Positions 35,522 through 45,684 of a DNA stretch of 64,000 bases are shown here, in pieces (position 1 is the first letter of the stretch; every line of letters begins with the position of its first letter). The DNA comes from Neobacillus sp. CF12 (lineage in GTDB: Bacteria > Bacillota > Bacilli > Bacillales > Cytobacillaceae). The DNA lies in NCBI RefSeq assembly GCF_030348765.1, contig NZ_JAUCEU010000007.1, positions 434,001 through 498,000 of the forward strand. The letters are read 5' to 3'. The notes below the pieces were generated by a model. The model saw only the letters and a list, made by a program, of their open reading frames with translations, had not been told where the DNA came from and ran no database searches. The translations under genes and the position numbers were made by a program.

Positions 35522-36712
35522 TTAAATAATGCCCATTTCCTTCCCGACTTTCTCATATATAGCAATGGCTTGATCAAGCATTTCTTTCGTATGTGCGGCT
35601 GTTGGCATATTGCGGACACGTCCTGTTCCTTGAGGAACCGTAGGGAATACAATCGCTTTTGCATATACTCCCTCTTCATTCAGACGCTTGCTGAATTGCT
35701 GTGTTAATGCTTCATCGCCAATAATACATGGTGTAATCGGAGTTTCTGAATTTCCAATATTAAAACCTAATTCCTTTAAACCTTTTTTGAGGTAATCGCC
35801 ATTTTCCCAGAGCTTTTTGTTAAGTTCGTTGCTTTCCATCAAAATTTCAATGGATCTTTTGCTGGCTGCCACATCTGCTGGTGTTAAAGATGTTGAGAAA
35901 AGGAATGGACGACTGCGGACTTTTAACCAATCAATTAAATTCTTTTTCCCTGCCACATAGCCCCCTACAACGCCAATCGCCTTAGAGAGAGTTCCAATTT
36001 GAAAGTCAATTTTATCTGATAATCCAAAATGCTTTACAGTACCCGCACCTTCACCTAGGACACCAGAGCCATGGGCATCATCTACATATGTAATGAGGTC
36101 GAATTCTTCAGCAATTTTTACGATTTCTGGTAATAATGCAATGTCTCCATCCATGGAGAATACTCCATCGGTAATGACCATAATTTTGTTGTATTGTCCA
36201 GACTCTTTCGCTTCTTTCGCTTTTGCCCGTAAATCTTCCATATCTGAATGATTGACACGGATAATCTTTGCTTTCGATAACCGGCAGCCATCAATTATAG
36301 ATGCATGGTTTAATTCGTCGGATAAAATTGCATCATTTTTATCCATAACGGCTGAAATAGCTGCCATATTACAATTGAAACCAGATTGATAAGCAATTGC
36401 TGCTTCTGTGTGTTTGAACTCTGCTAACTTCTCTTCTAGTTCAACGTGAAGCTTTAATGTTCCGTTAATCGTACGAACAGCTCCAGCTCCGACACCGTAA
36501 GTTTCAATGGCCTCAGATGCTGCTTGCTTCAAACGTTCGTCTGTTGCTAATCCTAAATAGTTATTAGAAGAAAGATTGACTAATTGTTTACCATTTATTG
36601 TAATCATGGGACCATTTGGACTTTCTAATGGATCGATGACATTATATAGACCCTTACCTTTTAAATCTTCAAGGTTTTCATTTAAAAATTGTTCCAAAAT
36701 TGTACTGGACAC
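35522..36712 (-). CDS. kbl: Glycine C-acetyltransferase (2-amino-3-ketobutyrate CoA ligase)
   Basis: This PLP enzyme splits 2-amino-3-oxobutyrate with CoA to glycine and acetyl-CoA, the step after Tdh. The 396-residue alpha-oxoamine synthase has [30 protein letters not shown] and the PLP Lys in [13 protein letters not shown]. It probably starts at GTG 36712, which has AAGGGGG 8 nt upstream; an overlapping ATG is in a wrong frame. Together with tdh it lets the cell use threonine as a carbon source or make glycine. Confidence 0.93.
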   Translation of the reverse strand: MSSTILEQFLNENLEDLKGKGLYNVIDPLESPNGPMITINGKQLVNLSSNNYLGLATDERLKQAASEAIETYGVGAGAVRTINGTLKLHVELEEKLAEFKHTEAAIAYQSGFNCNMAAISAVMDKNDAILSDELNHASIIDGCRLSKAKIIRVNHSDMEDLRAKAKEAKESGQYNKIMVITDGVFSMDGDIALLPEIVKIAEEFDLITYVDDAHGSGVLGEGAGTVKHFGLSDKIDFQIGTLSKAIGVVGGYVAGKKNLIDWLKVRSRPFLFSTSLTPADVAASKRSIEILMESNELNKKLWENGDYLKKGLKELGFNIGNSETPITPCIIGDEALTQQFSKRLNEEGVYAKAIVFPTVPQGTGRVRNMPTAAHTKEMLDQAIAIYEKVGKEMGII

Positions 36713-36973
36713 ATAAATTCCCCCTTATTGTCGCTTTTAGAAAAACATTTGTCCGTCTCAGACGGACAGTTAAAAGGTCGATAAAGACCAGTGTAAAAGG
36801 ATTTCTGTAATATACTTTATCACATTTTTTCCGAAATGTTCATACCTAGAGGACATTCTTTAAAATTTTTTTCGTTTTTAGGTTATCCAATTCGAAATCA
36901 GGTTATTTTTTAAATCAAGTAAAAAAGGTATAATGGGGAACAGGTCTGATTCACCCCAGAAAGGATGTAACAC

Positions 36974-37261
36974 GTGGAAACTATTTCATCACTTATCTAT
37001 ACAATTATCGTTGGCAGTATTTTTATCTTTATTTTTATTTTTCTTTATGATTGGCTTTTTGGTGAGAAGCAAGAAAAACAAATTCGAAAAATTCATAAAT
37101 ATTTCCATAAGGATCAGGTTCAAAAAGTAGAAATGCTTGAACACCAGCCAAAAAAGTTCACCATGTATAAGGTGAAAACTGAATCAGAAACAAAACGAGT
37201 GAAAATAAAGCCAGGCTATAAAGTAATTAACATAGTAAAGAAAAAAGAACCTTCCCGTTAA
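36974..37261 (+). CDS. Small membrane protein with basic tail
   Basis: This 95-residue protein has one strongly hydrophobic N-terminal segment (about residues 5-28, IYTIIVGSIFIFIFIFLYDW) and a Lys-rich cytoplasmic tail. Translation would begin at GTG 36974 with AAAGGATG upstream. A longer ATG frame in another register overlaps it but has poorer protein character. A terminator follows. Function unknown. Confidence 0.65.
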   Translation: METISSLIYTIIVGSIFIFIFIFLYDWLFGEKQEKQIRKIHKYFHKDQVQKVEMLEHQPKKFTMYKVKTESETKRVKIKPGYKVINIVKKKEPSR

Positions 37262-37279
37262 TGGGATAGGTTCTTTTCA
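37243..37279. terminator. Bidirectional terminator
   Basis: An AAAAGAACC/GGTTCTTTT stem with an inner CCC/GGG pairing stands between the convergent small membrane protein gene and the NMO-like gene. Confidence 0.75.
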
Positions 37280-37282
37280 TTA

Positions 37283-38281
37283 TTATTTCACTGATAATCT
37301 GCTTAGTTTTGCAGAATTTTGGTTTACTTTTTCCAATGCGTCTTGATATTCACCTTCTAAGCGTTTGATAATATCCGCAGTGGATTCAATTTTATCTATT
37401 GCCCCGACACCATGTCCTGCGGACCAGATATCACGCCAGGCTTTTGCAGCCGAATTTGCCTGCAAACCATCAAAATCAACTTTCTCTTTTTTCACTAATT
37501 GTGCTGGATCTAAGCCTTCCTTAATAATACTTGGAATAAGCATATTTGCCTTTACTCCAGAGAATGCATCAGTTAGGATGATATCCTCCTGTGTTGATTG
37601 GACAAGCATTTCACGGTACTCATCATTTGCCATACTTTCTGTTGCAACGATAAATCTTGTTCCCATATAAGCCAGATCTGCCCCTGCTGCCTGAGCGGCT
37701 AATATCCCTTTTCCTGTCGAGATACCGCCTGCAAGGATAATTATCCCTTCCCAGAAAGTGCGAACCATATCAACAAACGCGAAGCTATTAATTTGTCCAG
37801 CGTGTCCTCCAGCACCACTTGATACTAAAATCAAACCGTCAACACCTGTTTGGGCCGCTTTACGAGCAAATTTTAAATCGCTTACATCAGAAAATACTAA
37901 TCCACCATATTCATGAACAATTTCAACCACATGTTTTGGGCTGCCTAGAGATGTGATAACCAATTGCGGTTTGTGTTTTTTTATTAATGCTATTTCATCT
38001 TGAAGACGGCTATAGGTACTATGTACAACCATATTCATGGCCCATGGTGCAATCTTTCGATCTGGATCTGCAATCCTAGCTTCTGCTAATTCTTCGTTTA
38101 ACTGACCCATCCATTGATCGAGTACCTCGATTGGTCTTGCATTTGGGGCTGGAAATGAACCGATTACCCCATTTAAACAGCAATTTTTAACTAGTTCTGG
38201 ACCTGACACCAAAAACATCGGTGCTGAAATAACAGGCAGCCTCATCTGGTTCCACCAATTTTCAGGAATTGATTTTTGCAT
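37283..38281 (-). CDS. Nitronate monooxygenase-like FMN protein
   Basis: This is a 332-residue TIM-barrel flavoprotein of the NMO/2-nitropropane dioxygenase family, which oxidises alkyl nitronates. It has PVISAPMFLVSGPELV at the start, the FMN phosphate site GADLAYMGTRFIVATES and the His-containing SSGAGGHAGQINSFAF. The physiological substrate is unclear (propionate 3-nitronate detoxification in known members). A cre-like sequence at 38389-38403 lies upstream. Confidence 0.88.
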   Translation of the reverse strand: MQKSIPENWWNQMRLPVISAPMFLVSGPELVKNCCLNGVIGSFPAPNARPIEVLDQWMGQLNEELAEARIADPDRKIAPWAMNMVVHSTYSRLQDEIALIKKHKPQLVITSLGSPKHVVEIVHEYGGLVFSDVSDLKFARKAAQTGVDGLILVSSGAGGHAGQINSFAFVDMVRTFWEGIIILAGGISTGKGILAAQAAGADLAYMGTRFIVATESMANDEYREMLVQSTQEDIILTDAFSGVKANMLIPSIIKEGLDPAQLVKKEKVDFDGLQANSAAKAWRDIWSAGHGVGAIDKIESTADIIKRLEGEYQDALEKVNQNSAKLSRLSVK

Positions 38282-38388
38282 AGTCGACTCTCCTTAGGTT
38301 TGGAATTTTCTGAATAAACTTCCTATTATTATAGTAACGGAAAATGAATGGTTATTCAATCATGGAGTGACACCTTTTAGAATAAAGA

Positions 38389-38403
38389 ATAAAGCGCTTT
38401 CAT
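38389..38403 (-). promoter_or_regulatory. cre-like site
   Basis: On the minus strand ATGAAAGCGCTTTAT resembles the CcpA operator TGWAANCGNTNWCA, with a mismatch near one end. It is 108 nt upstream of the NMO-like gene; relevance is unproven. Confidence 0.3.
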
Positions 38404-38460
38404 TACACGAACAATGGACCAAAAAAAAAACCTATCGTTCGCCTTTTGATAAAAAAACCA

Positions 38461-38488
38461 TTGCCATCCTTTTTCACCATGTTATAAT
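38461..38488 (+). promoter_or_regulatory. Promoter of xpt-pbuX
   Basis: TTGCCA (38461-38466) and TATAAT (38483-38488) are spaced by 16 nt, 22 nt before the riboswitch aptamer. Confidence 0.7.
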
Positions 38489-38509
38489 GAGATTAATTTT
38501 ATAAGGTTT

Positions 38510-38690
38510 CACTCGTATAATCGCAGGGATATGGCCTGCAAGTTTCTACCGGATTGCCGTTAACAATCCGACTATGAGTGGGTAATGTTTACGGCGCTAT
38601 TTTGCGTCCATACATTTGGTTATTAAGCCCAAATGTCATTGCCTCACTCAATTTGTTTGATGTGAGCAGTGGCGTTTGGGCTTTTTATTT
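38510..38690 (+). promoter_or_regulatory. Guanine (purine) riboswitch with terminator platform
   Basis: The aptamer spans 38510-38580. P1 is CACTCGTAT with ATGAGTG, the junction has ATAATCGC and GTTTCTACC, and the 3' side reads CCGACTATGAGTG. The C of GACTATG at the ligand-pairing position marks guanine rather than adenine specificity. A strong terminator, AAGCCCAAA with TTTGGGCTT and TTTTT, follows at 38624-38690. By the known mechanism guanine binding favours termination, so xpt and pbuX are shut off when guanine or hypoxanthine is plentiful. Confidence 0.95.
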
Positions 38691-38698
38691 ATTCATAG

Positions 38699-39303
<605 letters not shown>

Positions 39304-39304
<1 letters not shown>

Positions 39305-40614
39305 TGAAACAACATCCGTTCAAAATCGCCTCTTTAGGTATTCAACATGTATTAGCGATGTATGCAGGAGCTGTAATCGTCCCTCTTATCGTCGGTGGGG
39401 CTTTGAATCTTACTGGAGAACAGTTAACCTATTTGGTCTCAATTGATATTTTAATGTGTGGGATTGCTACCATTCTACAAGTTTGGCAGAATCGCTTTTT
39501 CGGAATTGGTTTACCAATTGTTTTAGGATGTACATTTACTGCGGTTGGGCCAATGATTGCCATTGGCGGAGAATACGGTATTTCAGCTATTTACGGTTCG
39601 ATTCTAATCTCTGGTTTAATTGTGGTCCTTATTGCTAGTTTCTTTAGTAAATTAATTAAATTCTTCCCGCCTGTTGTGACTGGTTCGGTTGTTACGATTA
39701 TAGGTATTACCCTAATTCCAGTTGCGATGAATAATATCGCTGGCGGACAAGGTAGTCCTGATTTTGGAAGTCTTTCAAATATCAGTTTAGCTTTTGGAAC
39801 TTTATTATTTATCATTCTTCTCTATCGTTTTACAAAAGGATTTATTCGTTCTGTTGCAATTCTCCTTGGTCTAGCGGGTGGAACAATTGCGGCAGCATTA
39901 ATGGGTAAGGTAAACTTTGCAGCAGTTGGTGATGCCTCTTGGTTTCATATGGTAAAGCCTTTTTATTTCGGTACGCCAACCTTTGAATGGACACCGATTA
40001 TTACAATGACTCTTGTAGCGATTGTTAGTTTAGTAGAATCTACGGGTGTCTACTTTGCTTTAAGTGATATCACTGGAAGAAAGCTTAAGGAAAGTGATTT
40101 AGCTAAAGGATATCGTGCAGAAGGACTTGCGATTATGTTAGGTGCTCTGTTCAATGCATTCCCGTATACTACCTACTCACAAAATGTTGGACTACTACAG
40201 CTTTCAGGTGTCAAAACGAAAAATGTCATTTATACAATGGGTACAATGTTAATCGTTTTAGGATTCGTTCCTAAAATCGGTGCTCTAACAACGGTCATTC
40301 CTACCCCTGTTTTAGGTGGAGCAATGGTTGCCATGTTCGGAATGGTTATTGCCTATGGAATTAAAATGTTAAGTAAAGTAGAATTTGCTTCTCAGGAAAA
40401 TCTTTTAATCATCGCTTGTTCTGTGGGAATGGGTCTTGGTGTAACAGCTGTTCCGGACCTTTTTGCTCAACTCCCAGAAAGCGTAAAAATCTTAACCAAT
40501 AACGGAATTGTTGCTGGAAGCTTGACTGCGATTTTCTTAAATATTGTGTTTAATGTTGCGAATCCCGCTAAGCAAAAACAAGCTCAAAAAACTTGCAGTC
40601 AAAGTGTTGCTTAA
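39304..40614 (+). CDS. pbuX: Xanthine permease
   Basis: This is a nucleobase:cation symporter-2 family protein of 436 residues with about 12-14 membrane segments, importing xanthine for Xpt. The family sequence is clear in the opening (LGIQHVLAMYAGAVIVPLIVGGAL) and in VESTGVYFALSDITGRKL and FNAFPYTTYSQNVGLLQLSG. It is second in the riboswitch-controlled operon. Confidence 0.96.
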
Positions 40615-40624
40615 TTGAAATAAT

Positions 40625-40662
40625 AAAGCTGCCTAAGTTCAAAATGAACTTGGCAGCTTTTT
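40625..40662. terminator. Bidirectional terminator
   Basis: An AAAGCTGCC...GGCAGCTTT stem with an inner AAGTTC/GAACTT part separates pbuX (+) and the germination operon (-). Confidence 0.9.
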
Positions 40663-40667
40663 CATTA

Positions 40668-41792
40668 TCATTCATTGAGTCCCGTTCTTATGACACTAAA
40701 ATCTACCTTTATATTTACTTTAGCATTCTTATACATTTTGTACCATTTTTCATCCGTAAGGTTTGAGTGACGAACAGCGCTTCTATACGTATCTCCTAGG
40801 CCAAACACATCTGAATCTTTAGATTGACAATAAGCTATGAGTTTTTCAATGTCCTTTTTCATGCTCTTCTCTATTTCGGTTTCAATCAACTTCATATTTT
40901 GTGGATTACCAATATCAATCGAACTCGTTACTTCAAGTAATCTAGCGCTAAGTTTTATATCAATATCAAATTCGGGTTTATCTTTGTTTATCAGCTTGAT
41001 GTCACTACCGCTCTCTATTGAATCTAGAGCTGCGACCGTTTTGTGAGTTCTTTCATTTCCTTCAGTCAAACTTGGGGAATCACTTTCTATCAAAACATCC
41101 TTACTCCCAGACTTATATTTATCATTTATTAATCCTAAATAAAAACTTTGATCCGTATTAATTTTTCCCACTAACTTAGCGCCTTTAAACATGGCAACAC
41201 CTGAAAAAAGAATACCCTCTTTACCGTTTTTACTTATAATAGGCATGACTGGCTCTTTTCCTACTGTGTAATGGGTATGTAAAACCTCTTGCAATGTTGA
41301 AGAAGGCATCGTTTTCGCTTTTGTATTTTGTTCCATGAACCTGAAAATATGTATTCCAATATCAGGAATATGCTCAAGTTTTAGATGTAACAAATCCTTT
41401 GCCTTACCGTCAGTCATGGCTAAGAATGTCATATCACTAATGATAGGATCACTGGTTAATGTACTAGCTATCTTTGTTTTACCTTGTTTTAGCAGTTCTT
41501 CTCCGTATATGATCACTCGCAGCTGCCCCGAGGTTAATCTCCTAGAGGTTTTTTTATTGGCATTGGTAATAACTCCCCTAATCGTTAGGGACTCTGATTC
41601 CACAATAACAACATCTTTGGGTGCTTCAGGATCAATTTTTAACTCAACCAAAGTTCCTAAAATGGATCCCTCTTTTCCTAAGTCATATCCAACTGTTGTA
41701 ATGAGACCTAATCTGTCGAGTACTTTAGGTTCAGCACAGCCACAAAGCAGTAAAATGGATAAGGAAATACAAAACCATCCTTTTTTCTTCAT
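40668..41792 (-). CDS. Germinant receptor lipoprotein, GerAC/GerKC family
   Basis: This is the C subunit of a second GerA-type receptor. The lipoprotein signal peptide ends ILLLCGC followed by AEPKVLDRLGLITTVGYDL, the standard family opening. The 374-residue length is normal. Its ATG overlaps the stop of the B subunit by 4 nt. It is last in a three-gene operon read A-B-C. Confidence 0.93.
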   Translation of the reverse strand: MKKKGWFCISLSILLLCGCAEPKVLDRLGLITTVGYDLGKEGSILGTLVELKIDPEAPKDVVIVESESLTIRGVITNANKKTSRRLTSGQLRVIIYGEELLKQGKTKIASTLTSDPIISDMTFLAMTDGKAKDLLHLKLEHIPDIGIHIFRFMEQNTKAKTMPSSTLQEVLHTHYTVGKEPVMPIISKNGKEGILFSGVAMFKGAKLVGKINTDQSFYLGLINDKYKSGSKDVLIESDSPSLTEGNERTHKTVAALDSIESGSDIKLINKDKPEFDIDIKLSARLLEVTSSIDIGNPQNMKLIETEIEKSMKKDIEKLIAYCQSKDSDVFGLGDTYRSAVRHSNLTDEKWYKMYKNAKVNIKVDFSVIRTGLNE

Positions 41793-42901
41793 TTCATTTT
41801 CTCCTTATAGGCATTCAACATCTTCTTTAGTAGAGCGAAAGCATATAAAACGAGTGGATAACAAAACGTAAAATAGAAAGCTACACTAGCAAAGAAATTG
41901 TTAAAACGATTGATTTTTACCCGTGTATTAATAAATAGACTCATAACAAAAATACATGTTGTAAAAACCAACAAAACACCTATCTTATTAATTCCAAAAG
42001 TGCGTTTAACCCCCCGTACAGCGGCCCACAAATAGAGCATTAGATTGGGGAGAATGATAAGCAGCCAAAAAGTTACTGCAACATACTCAGTTCTTTCTAT
42101 AAATGGGAGCTTAACAATTTTGAATAGAGAAAGAGTTGGCCAAATGGTACTTTCCAATTGCCCGGGACTAAAATAGACAAGTGCTACTAGCATAAGGATT
42201 AAATATACGAACGTGGTTACAGCGATTCCTATATGAGCATATTTTTGAAGCTTATCCTTCTTTTCCATAAAAGGATAAATAACATAAAGGATTTCGAAAC
42301 CTACTATTGTAAGAGTCATTTTATGAGCTCCCTTTAAAATGGAACCAAAATTGGATTCCATCACGGGGAGCAGTTGATCAAAGTCCGCAAAACGTAGAGG
42401 ATAGCCAATGAATCCAAACATCCAAAGGGAAAGCGCTACGCTAAAAAAACAAACTCCAACGATCATTCGAATCCCGCCTGTCACCGCATAAATGACTAAT
42501 AGCAGGATGGACAATGAAAACAACCAGACAGGGACAGTTGGGAAAACCCATGTTTGCAGGACCTCTATATAGTTTTTAAGAATGATCAAAAATATCCATA
42601 AGCAATAGAAGATATATATACTATTAAATACCTTTCCTAGCCATTTTCCATATACATCATGGTGTACTCCATAAATGTCGGTAGAGCCGTATAACTGTAA
42701 AGTTTTAATCATAATAAAAACCACAATATGAGTGGCAAAACCTGCGATCAAAACCGAAATCCAAGCGTCCTGCTTCGCTTCCATAAAGATAATACGTTGA
42801 AATCCCTGTATCCCAATTCCCACTTGGATAGCATGAATAATAAAAATTAACAAAAAGGTACTTAACAAAAATGGTGGTTTTGGTTGGTATTGAACCTTCA
42901 T
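41789..42901 (-). CDS. Spore germination permease, GerAB/GerKB family
   Basis: This is the B subunit of the receptor, a 370-residue amino-acid-permease-like membrane protein with about ten hydrophobic segments, thought to hold the germinant-binding pocket. AGGTG stands 6-7 nt before the ATG. It lies 21 nt after the A-subunit gene and overlaps the C-subunit gene by 4 nt. Confidence 0.93.
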   Translation of the reverse strand: MKVQYQPKPPFLLSTFLLIFIIHAIQVGIGIQGFQRIIFMEAKQDAWISVLIAGFATHIVVFIMIKTLQLYGSTDIYGVHHDVYGKWLGKVFNSIYIFYCLWIFLIILKNYIEVLQTWVFPTVPVWLFSLSILLLVIYAVTGGIRMIVGVCFFSVALSLWMFGFIGYPLRFADFDQLLPVMESNFGSILKGAHKMTLTIVGFEILYVIYPFMEKKDKLQKYAHIGIAVTTFVYLILMLVALVYFSPGQLESTIWPTLSLFKIVKLPFIERTEYVAVTFWLLIILPNLMLYLWAAVRGVKRTFGINKIGVLLVFTTCIFVMSLFINTRVKINRFNNFFASVAFYFTFCYPLVLYAFALLKKMLNAYKEKMK

Positions 42902-42922
42902 ACGTTCACCTGCTACCTAAGG

Positions 42923-44440
42923 TCAATTTTTTTCTTTAGCTTTTTCAGGGTCATATTTGTTTTCGTTTCCTGGTCTTGTTAGGTCTGGTCTTTTATAAGT
43001 GAATGATAATGGCAGTCGGATGATACTGTCCTTCCAGTCTGCAAAACGAGGAGGATAAAATGGTGCTAAATAAGGACTTCCTAGGCTCGATTGCCGTAAC
43101 AGGTGCAGTAGTAAAAAGCAGAAACCGTACATAATTCCGTATAACCCCCAAAATCCAGCCAATATAATGAGAGGAAATCGCAATAGCCTAATGACGTTGC
43201 CCATTGAATAACTCGGTGTTACAAATGATCCAAGAGCAGCTAAGGCAATGATGATAATGAGAATGTTGCTAGTAAACCCTGCGTCTACTGCTGCTGTCCC
43301 AATTACGATACCTCCGACAATACCCATTGTTTGCCCCACTTTGGTAGGCAATCTTGCTCCTGCTTCTCGTAATAATTCCAGAAAAAATTCTAATAATAAT
43401 GCTTCAATTATGGGTGGAAATGGTACCCTTGCCCTTGATTCGCTAAGGGTTATAAGCAAAGTTTGCGGAATGACTTCATAATGAAAGGTGATACAAGCAA
43501 CATAAATTGCGGTAAGGAATACGGAAAAAAATAAAGCGATAAGTCTTAATAATCGGTAGAATGTTCCAATTTGCCAATTAACATTACTATCTTCCATAGC
43601 TTGAAAAAATTCCATGAAAGTGTGAGGGCAAATGATAGCCAATGAACTGCCATCAACCAATATCGCCAGTTTCCCCTTTAATAGCAAATCACAAACTCGA
43701 TCCGGACGTTCTGTTAACGACATTAACGGGAAAATGGATAAAGATTTATCTTCTATAAGTTGTATAAGTACTGAACTATCAAGAATTCCATCTATTTTTA
43801 TTCCATCGATTCTTTGTCTTAACGTGTTAACCATTTGTTCAGAGGCAATACCATTGATATATAGAATGGAACCAGATTTATTCGTGCGGCTCCCTAGCAC
43901 AAAATCTTCAACACATAAATCCGGATCTTTTATGTAATTTCGGATAAGGGATATATTCGTCATTAGGCTTTCATTAAAGGCTATTTGAGGACCAATAACG
44001 TGAGATTCATTCTCCGCAAATGTTAATGAACGTCCAACTCTGGAAGGGATTTTTGCTAAAAGGACGGAGGCTTCTCCTTCCAAATAAATGATTACATTTC
44101 CGTCTAGAGCTCCTTTAACTGCCTTTTCCATCTGATGCGACTTTTCTATCTCACCAATTGATAATTGCTCCATAACGTTTTGAATGGAATCGAAGGATAG
44201 GTCTTTTATCGGATCAATAATATTCTCGTGATACATGGTTTTATCGATTAATGTACCAATAGAGAATATGGTGATCCCTGAACTGCCTATTTCATTCTCT
44301 AAGATGTCTGCACTATGCTGCAGTCTTTTTTTGAATTCAGATGACATTTTTTCTCTTGTATCTGGAATAGGATCCTGGTTTTTAGTTGGTAAATTTCCTT
44401 TCGGGAAAAACAGCTTCTTTTTAAAGAACAAATCCAGCAC
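42923..44440 (-). CDS. Spore germination protein, GerAA/GerKA family
   Basis: This is the A subunit of the receptor, 505 residues. A soluble N-terminal half is followed by membrane segments from about residue 300 on. Family landmarks include YLEGEASVLLAKIPSR, ESHVIGPQIAFNESLMTNI and PFPPIIEALLLEFFLELLREAG, then GIVGGIVIGTAAVDAG. The start is uncertain: GTG at 44440 lies very close to AGAGGG. It heads the operon; the GerPF-like gene is about 100 bases upstream. Confidence 0.92.
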   Translation of the reverse strand: MLDLFFKKKLFFPKGNLPTKNQDPIPDTREKMSSEFKKRLQHSADILENEIGSSGITIFSIGTLIDKTMYHENIIDPIKDLSFDSIQNVMEQLSIGEIEKSHQMEKAVKGALDGNVIIYLEGEASVLLAKIPSRVGRSLTFAENESHVIGPQIAFNESLMTNISLIRNYIKDPDLCVEDFVLGSRTNKSGSILYINGIASEQMVNTLRQRIDGIKIDGILDSSVLIQLIEDKSLSIFPLMSLTERPDRVCDLLLKGKLAILVDGSSLAIICPHTFMEFFQAMEDSNVNWQIGTFYRLLRLIALFFSVFLTAIYVACITFHYEVIPQTLLITLSESRARVPFPPIIEALLLEFFLELLREAGARLPTKVGQTMGIVGGIVIGTAAVDAGFTSNILIIIIALAALGSFVTPSYSMGNVIRLLRFPLIILAGFWGLYGIMYGFCFLLLHLLRQSSLGSPYLAPFYPPRFADWKDSIIRLPLSFTYKRPDLTRPGNENKYDPEKAKEKN

Positions 44441-44538
44441 CCTCTATCGTTAAAAAGATTCGCTTACGTATTATTTACTATTAAAACCTCTTTATACCAC
44501 TTCATTTCTGGGGACAAAAAAATAAAGCGAAGCTAATA

Positions 44539-44730
44539 TTAGCAACGCTTAGGAAATTTCATTATTGGCTCAGTTTCGGTGTCCATTTCAGAATCCGGAC
44601 TTGTGTTACTTTCTCCAGAACCAGAATTTGTTTTTGTAATGGAGATGGGTGAAATATAAATGGCTCCGCCAAAGTTAACAATACCGCCAGAGATCGTTCC
44701 AATTGAAACATTATTATGATTCGTGACCAA
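44539..44730 (-). CDS. GerPA/GerPF family spore protein
   Basis: This is a 63-residue protein whose core VSIGTISGGIVNFGGAIYIS, then PISITKTNSGSGESNTS, matches the small GerPA/GerPF family, which affects passage of germinants through the coat. Translation begins at TTG 44730 with AAGGAGGGG 5-6 nt upstream. Full gerP operons have six genes; this one stands alone next to a germinant receptor operon. Confidence 0.8.
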   Translation of the reverse strand: MVTNHNNVSIGTISGGIVNFGGAIYISPISITKTNSGSGESNTSPDSEMDTETEPIMKFPKRC

Positions 44731-44803
44731 AGTAACCCCTCCTTGGTGTTACTACTATGTTATGTAATCATTAGGTTAGGGTTCATAACAAACGAACAAA
44801 ATG

Positions 44804-44830
44804 AAAGAGCCTTCAGCAGTCAGGCTCTTT
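44804..44830. terminator. Hairpin terminator
   Basis: AAAGAGCC pairs with GGCTCTTT across an 11-nt loop. It stands beyond the zinc-ribbon gene on the minus strand. Confidence 0.7.
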
Positions 44831-44851
44831 TGGCTTTTTTCGTATTGGTTT

Positions 44852-44992
44852 CTAAAAAAACGACTTAAACAGTTCTTGGTGATCGTTGCATTCCTTGCAA
44901 ATATATTCGATTTCCAATGGATCTTCTCTCACCATATGTACAGTTTCTCTGCTGCAGTTTTCACAAAATCTAACTTCTTGTATTTGCTCCAT
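44852..44992 (-). CDS. Small zinc-ribbon protein
   Basis: This 46-residue protein has two Cys pairs, RFCENCSRETVHM and YICKECNDHQELF, spaced 20 residues apart as in a zinc ribbon. It starts at ATG 44992, with GAGGTG about 8-10 nt upstream. No larger domain is attached. Its function is unknown; many Bacilli carry such orphan ribbons. Confidence 0.75.
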   Translation of the reverse strand: MEQIQEVRFCENCSRETVHMVREDPLEIEYICKECNDHQELFKSFF

Positions 44993-45097
44993 GAAATCAG
45001 CACCTCATTTTTCTTAGATCATATTAAATAGTATGTCCAAGAATATCATGCCTTTTTCATTTATTTCTATTCAATTTCTCAATGATCAAATCCTAAC

Positions 45098-45619
45098 TCA
45101 CTTTACCTGATGAAGGTTTTCCTTTTCTATTTTTAATAGCTGTTCCTTCATATCCAACCCGCCGCGAAATCCTGTAAGTTTACCGTTCTTCCCAATCACT
45201 CGATGACACGGTACAGTTAATAGGACAGGATTCGCCCCTATTGCCGTACCAACAGCACGGACAGCAGATGGCCTTTGGATTGCATTTGCAATATCGGAAT
45301 ATGTCCATGTTTCTCCGTAAGGAATTTTACAAAGTGCATTCCAAACCTCTGTCTGAAAATCTGTTCCTATTAATTCTTGAGGAATGGTAAAAGAATTACG
45401 TACACCCTGGAAGAATTCTTTAAACTCAGCAACATAGGGCTGCATGTTGTTATCATCTTGAACCAATGGACATCCTGGATAATGTTTGTTTACCCAAACC
45501 TCCATTTCCTCAAAGGGTTTATCCTGCGAACCAACGTAACAGAGACCTTTAGAAGTTGCTGCCATATATAGTTTCCAATTATCATAAACCAACTGCGTCC
45601 AATATAGTGTAGGTTTCAT
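45098..45619 (-). CDS. ogt: Methylated-DNA--protein-cysteine methyltransferase
   Basis: This suicide enzyme removes methyl groups from O6-methylguanine onto its own Cys. The active site VPCHRVIGKNG and the preceding RAVGTAIGANPV (arginine finger region) are intact. The length is 173 residues from ATG 45619, which has GGAGGGG upstream. It is divergent from alkA, so the two DNA-alkylation repair genes share a 65-nt control region. Confidence 0.95.
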   Translation of the reverse strand: MKPTLYWTQLVYDNWKLYMAATSKGLCYVGSQDKPFEEMEVWVNKHYPGCPLVQDDNNMQPYVAEFKEFFQGVRNSFTIPQELIGTDFQTEVWNALCKIPYGETWTYSDIANAIQRPSAVRAVGTAIGANPVLLTVPCHRVIGKNGKLTGFRGGLDMKEQLLKIEKENLHQVK

Positions 45620-45684
45620 CTTAATCCCCTCCATCTCAATCTATGTTATAACTTTATTATATCATTGAAAAGAGGTAGATTTTA

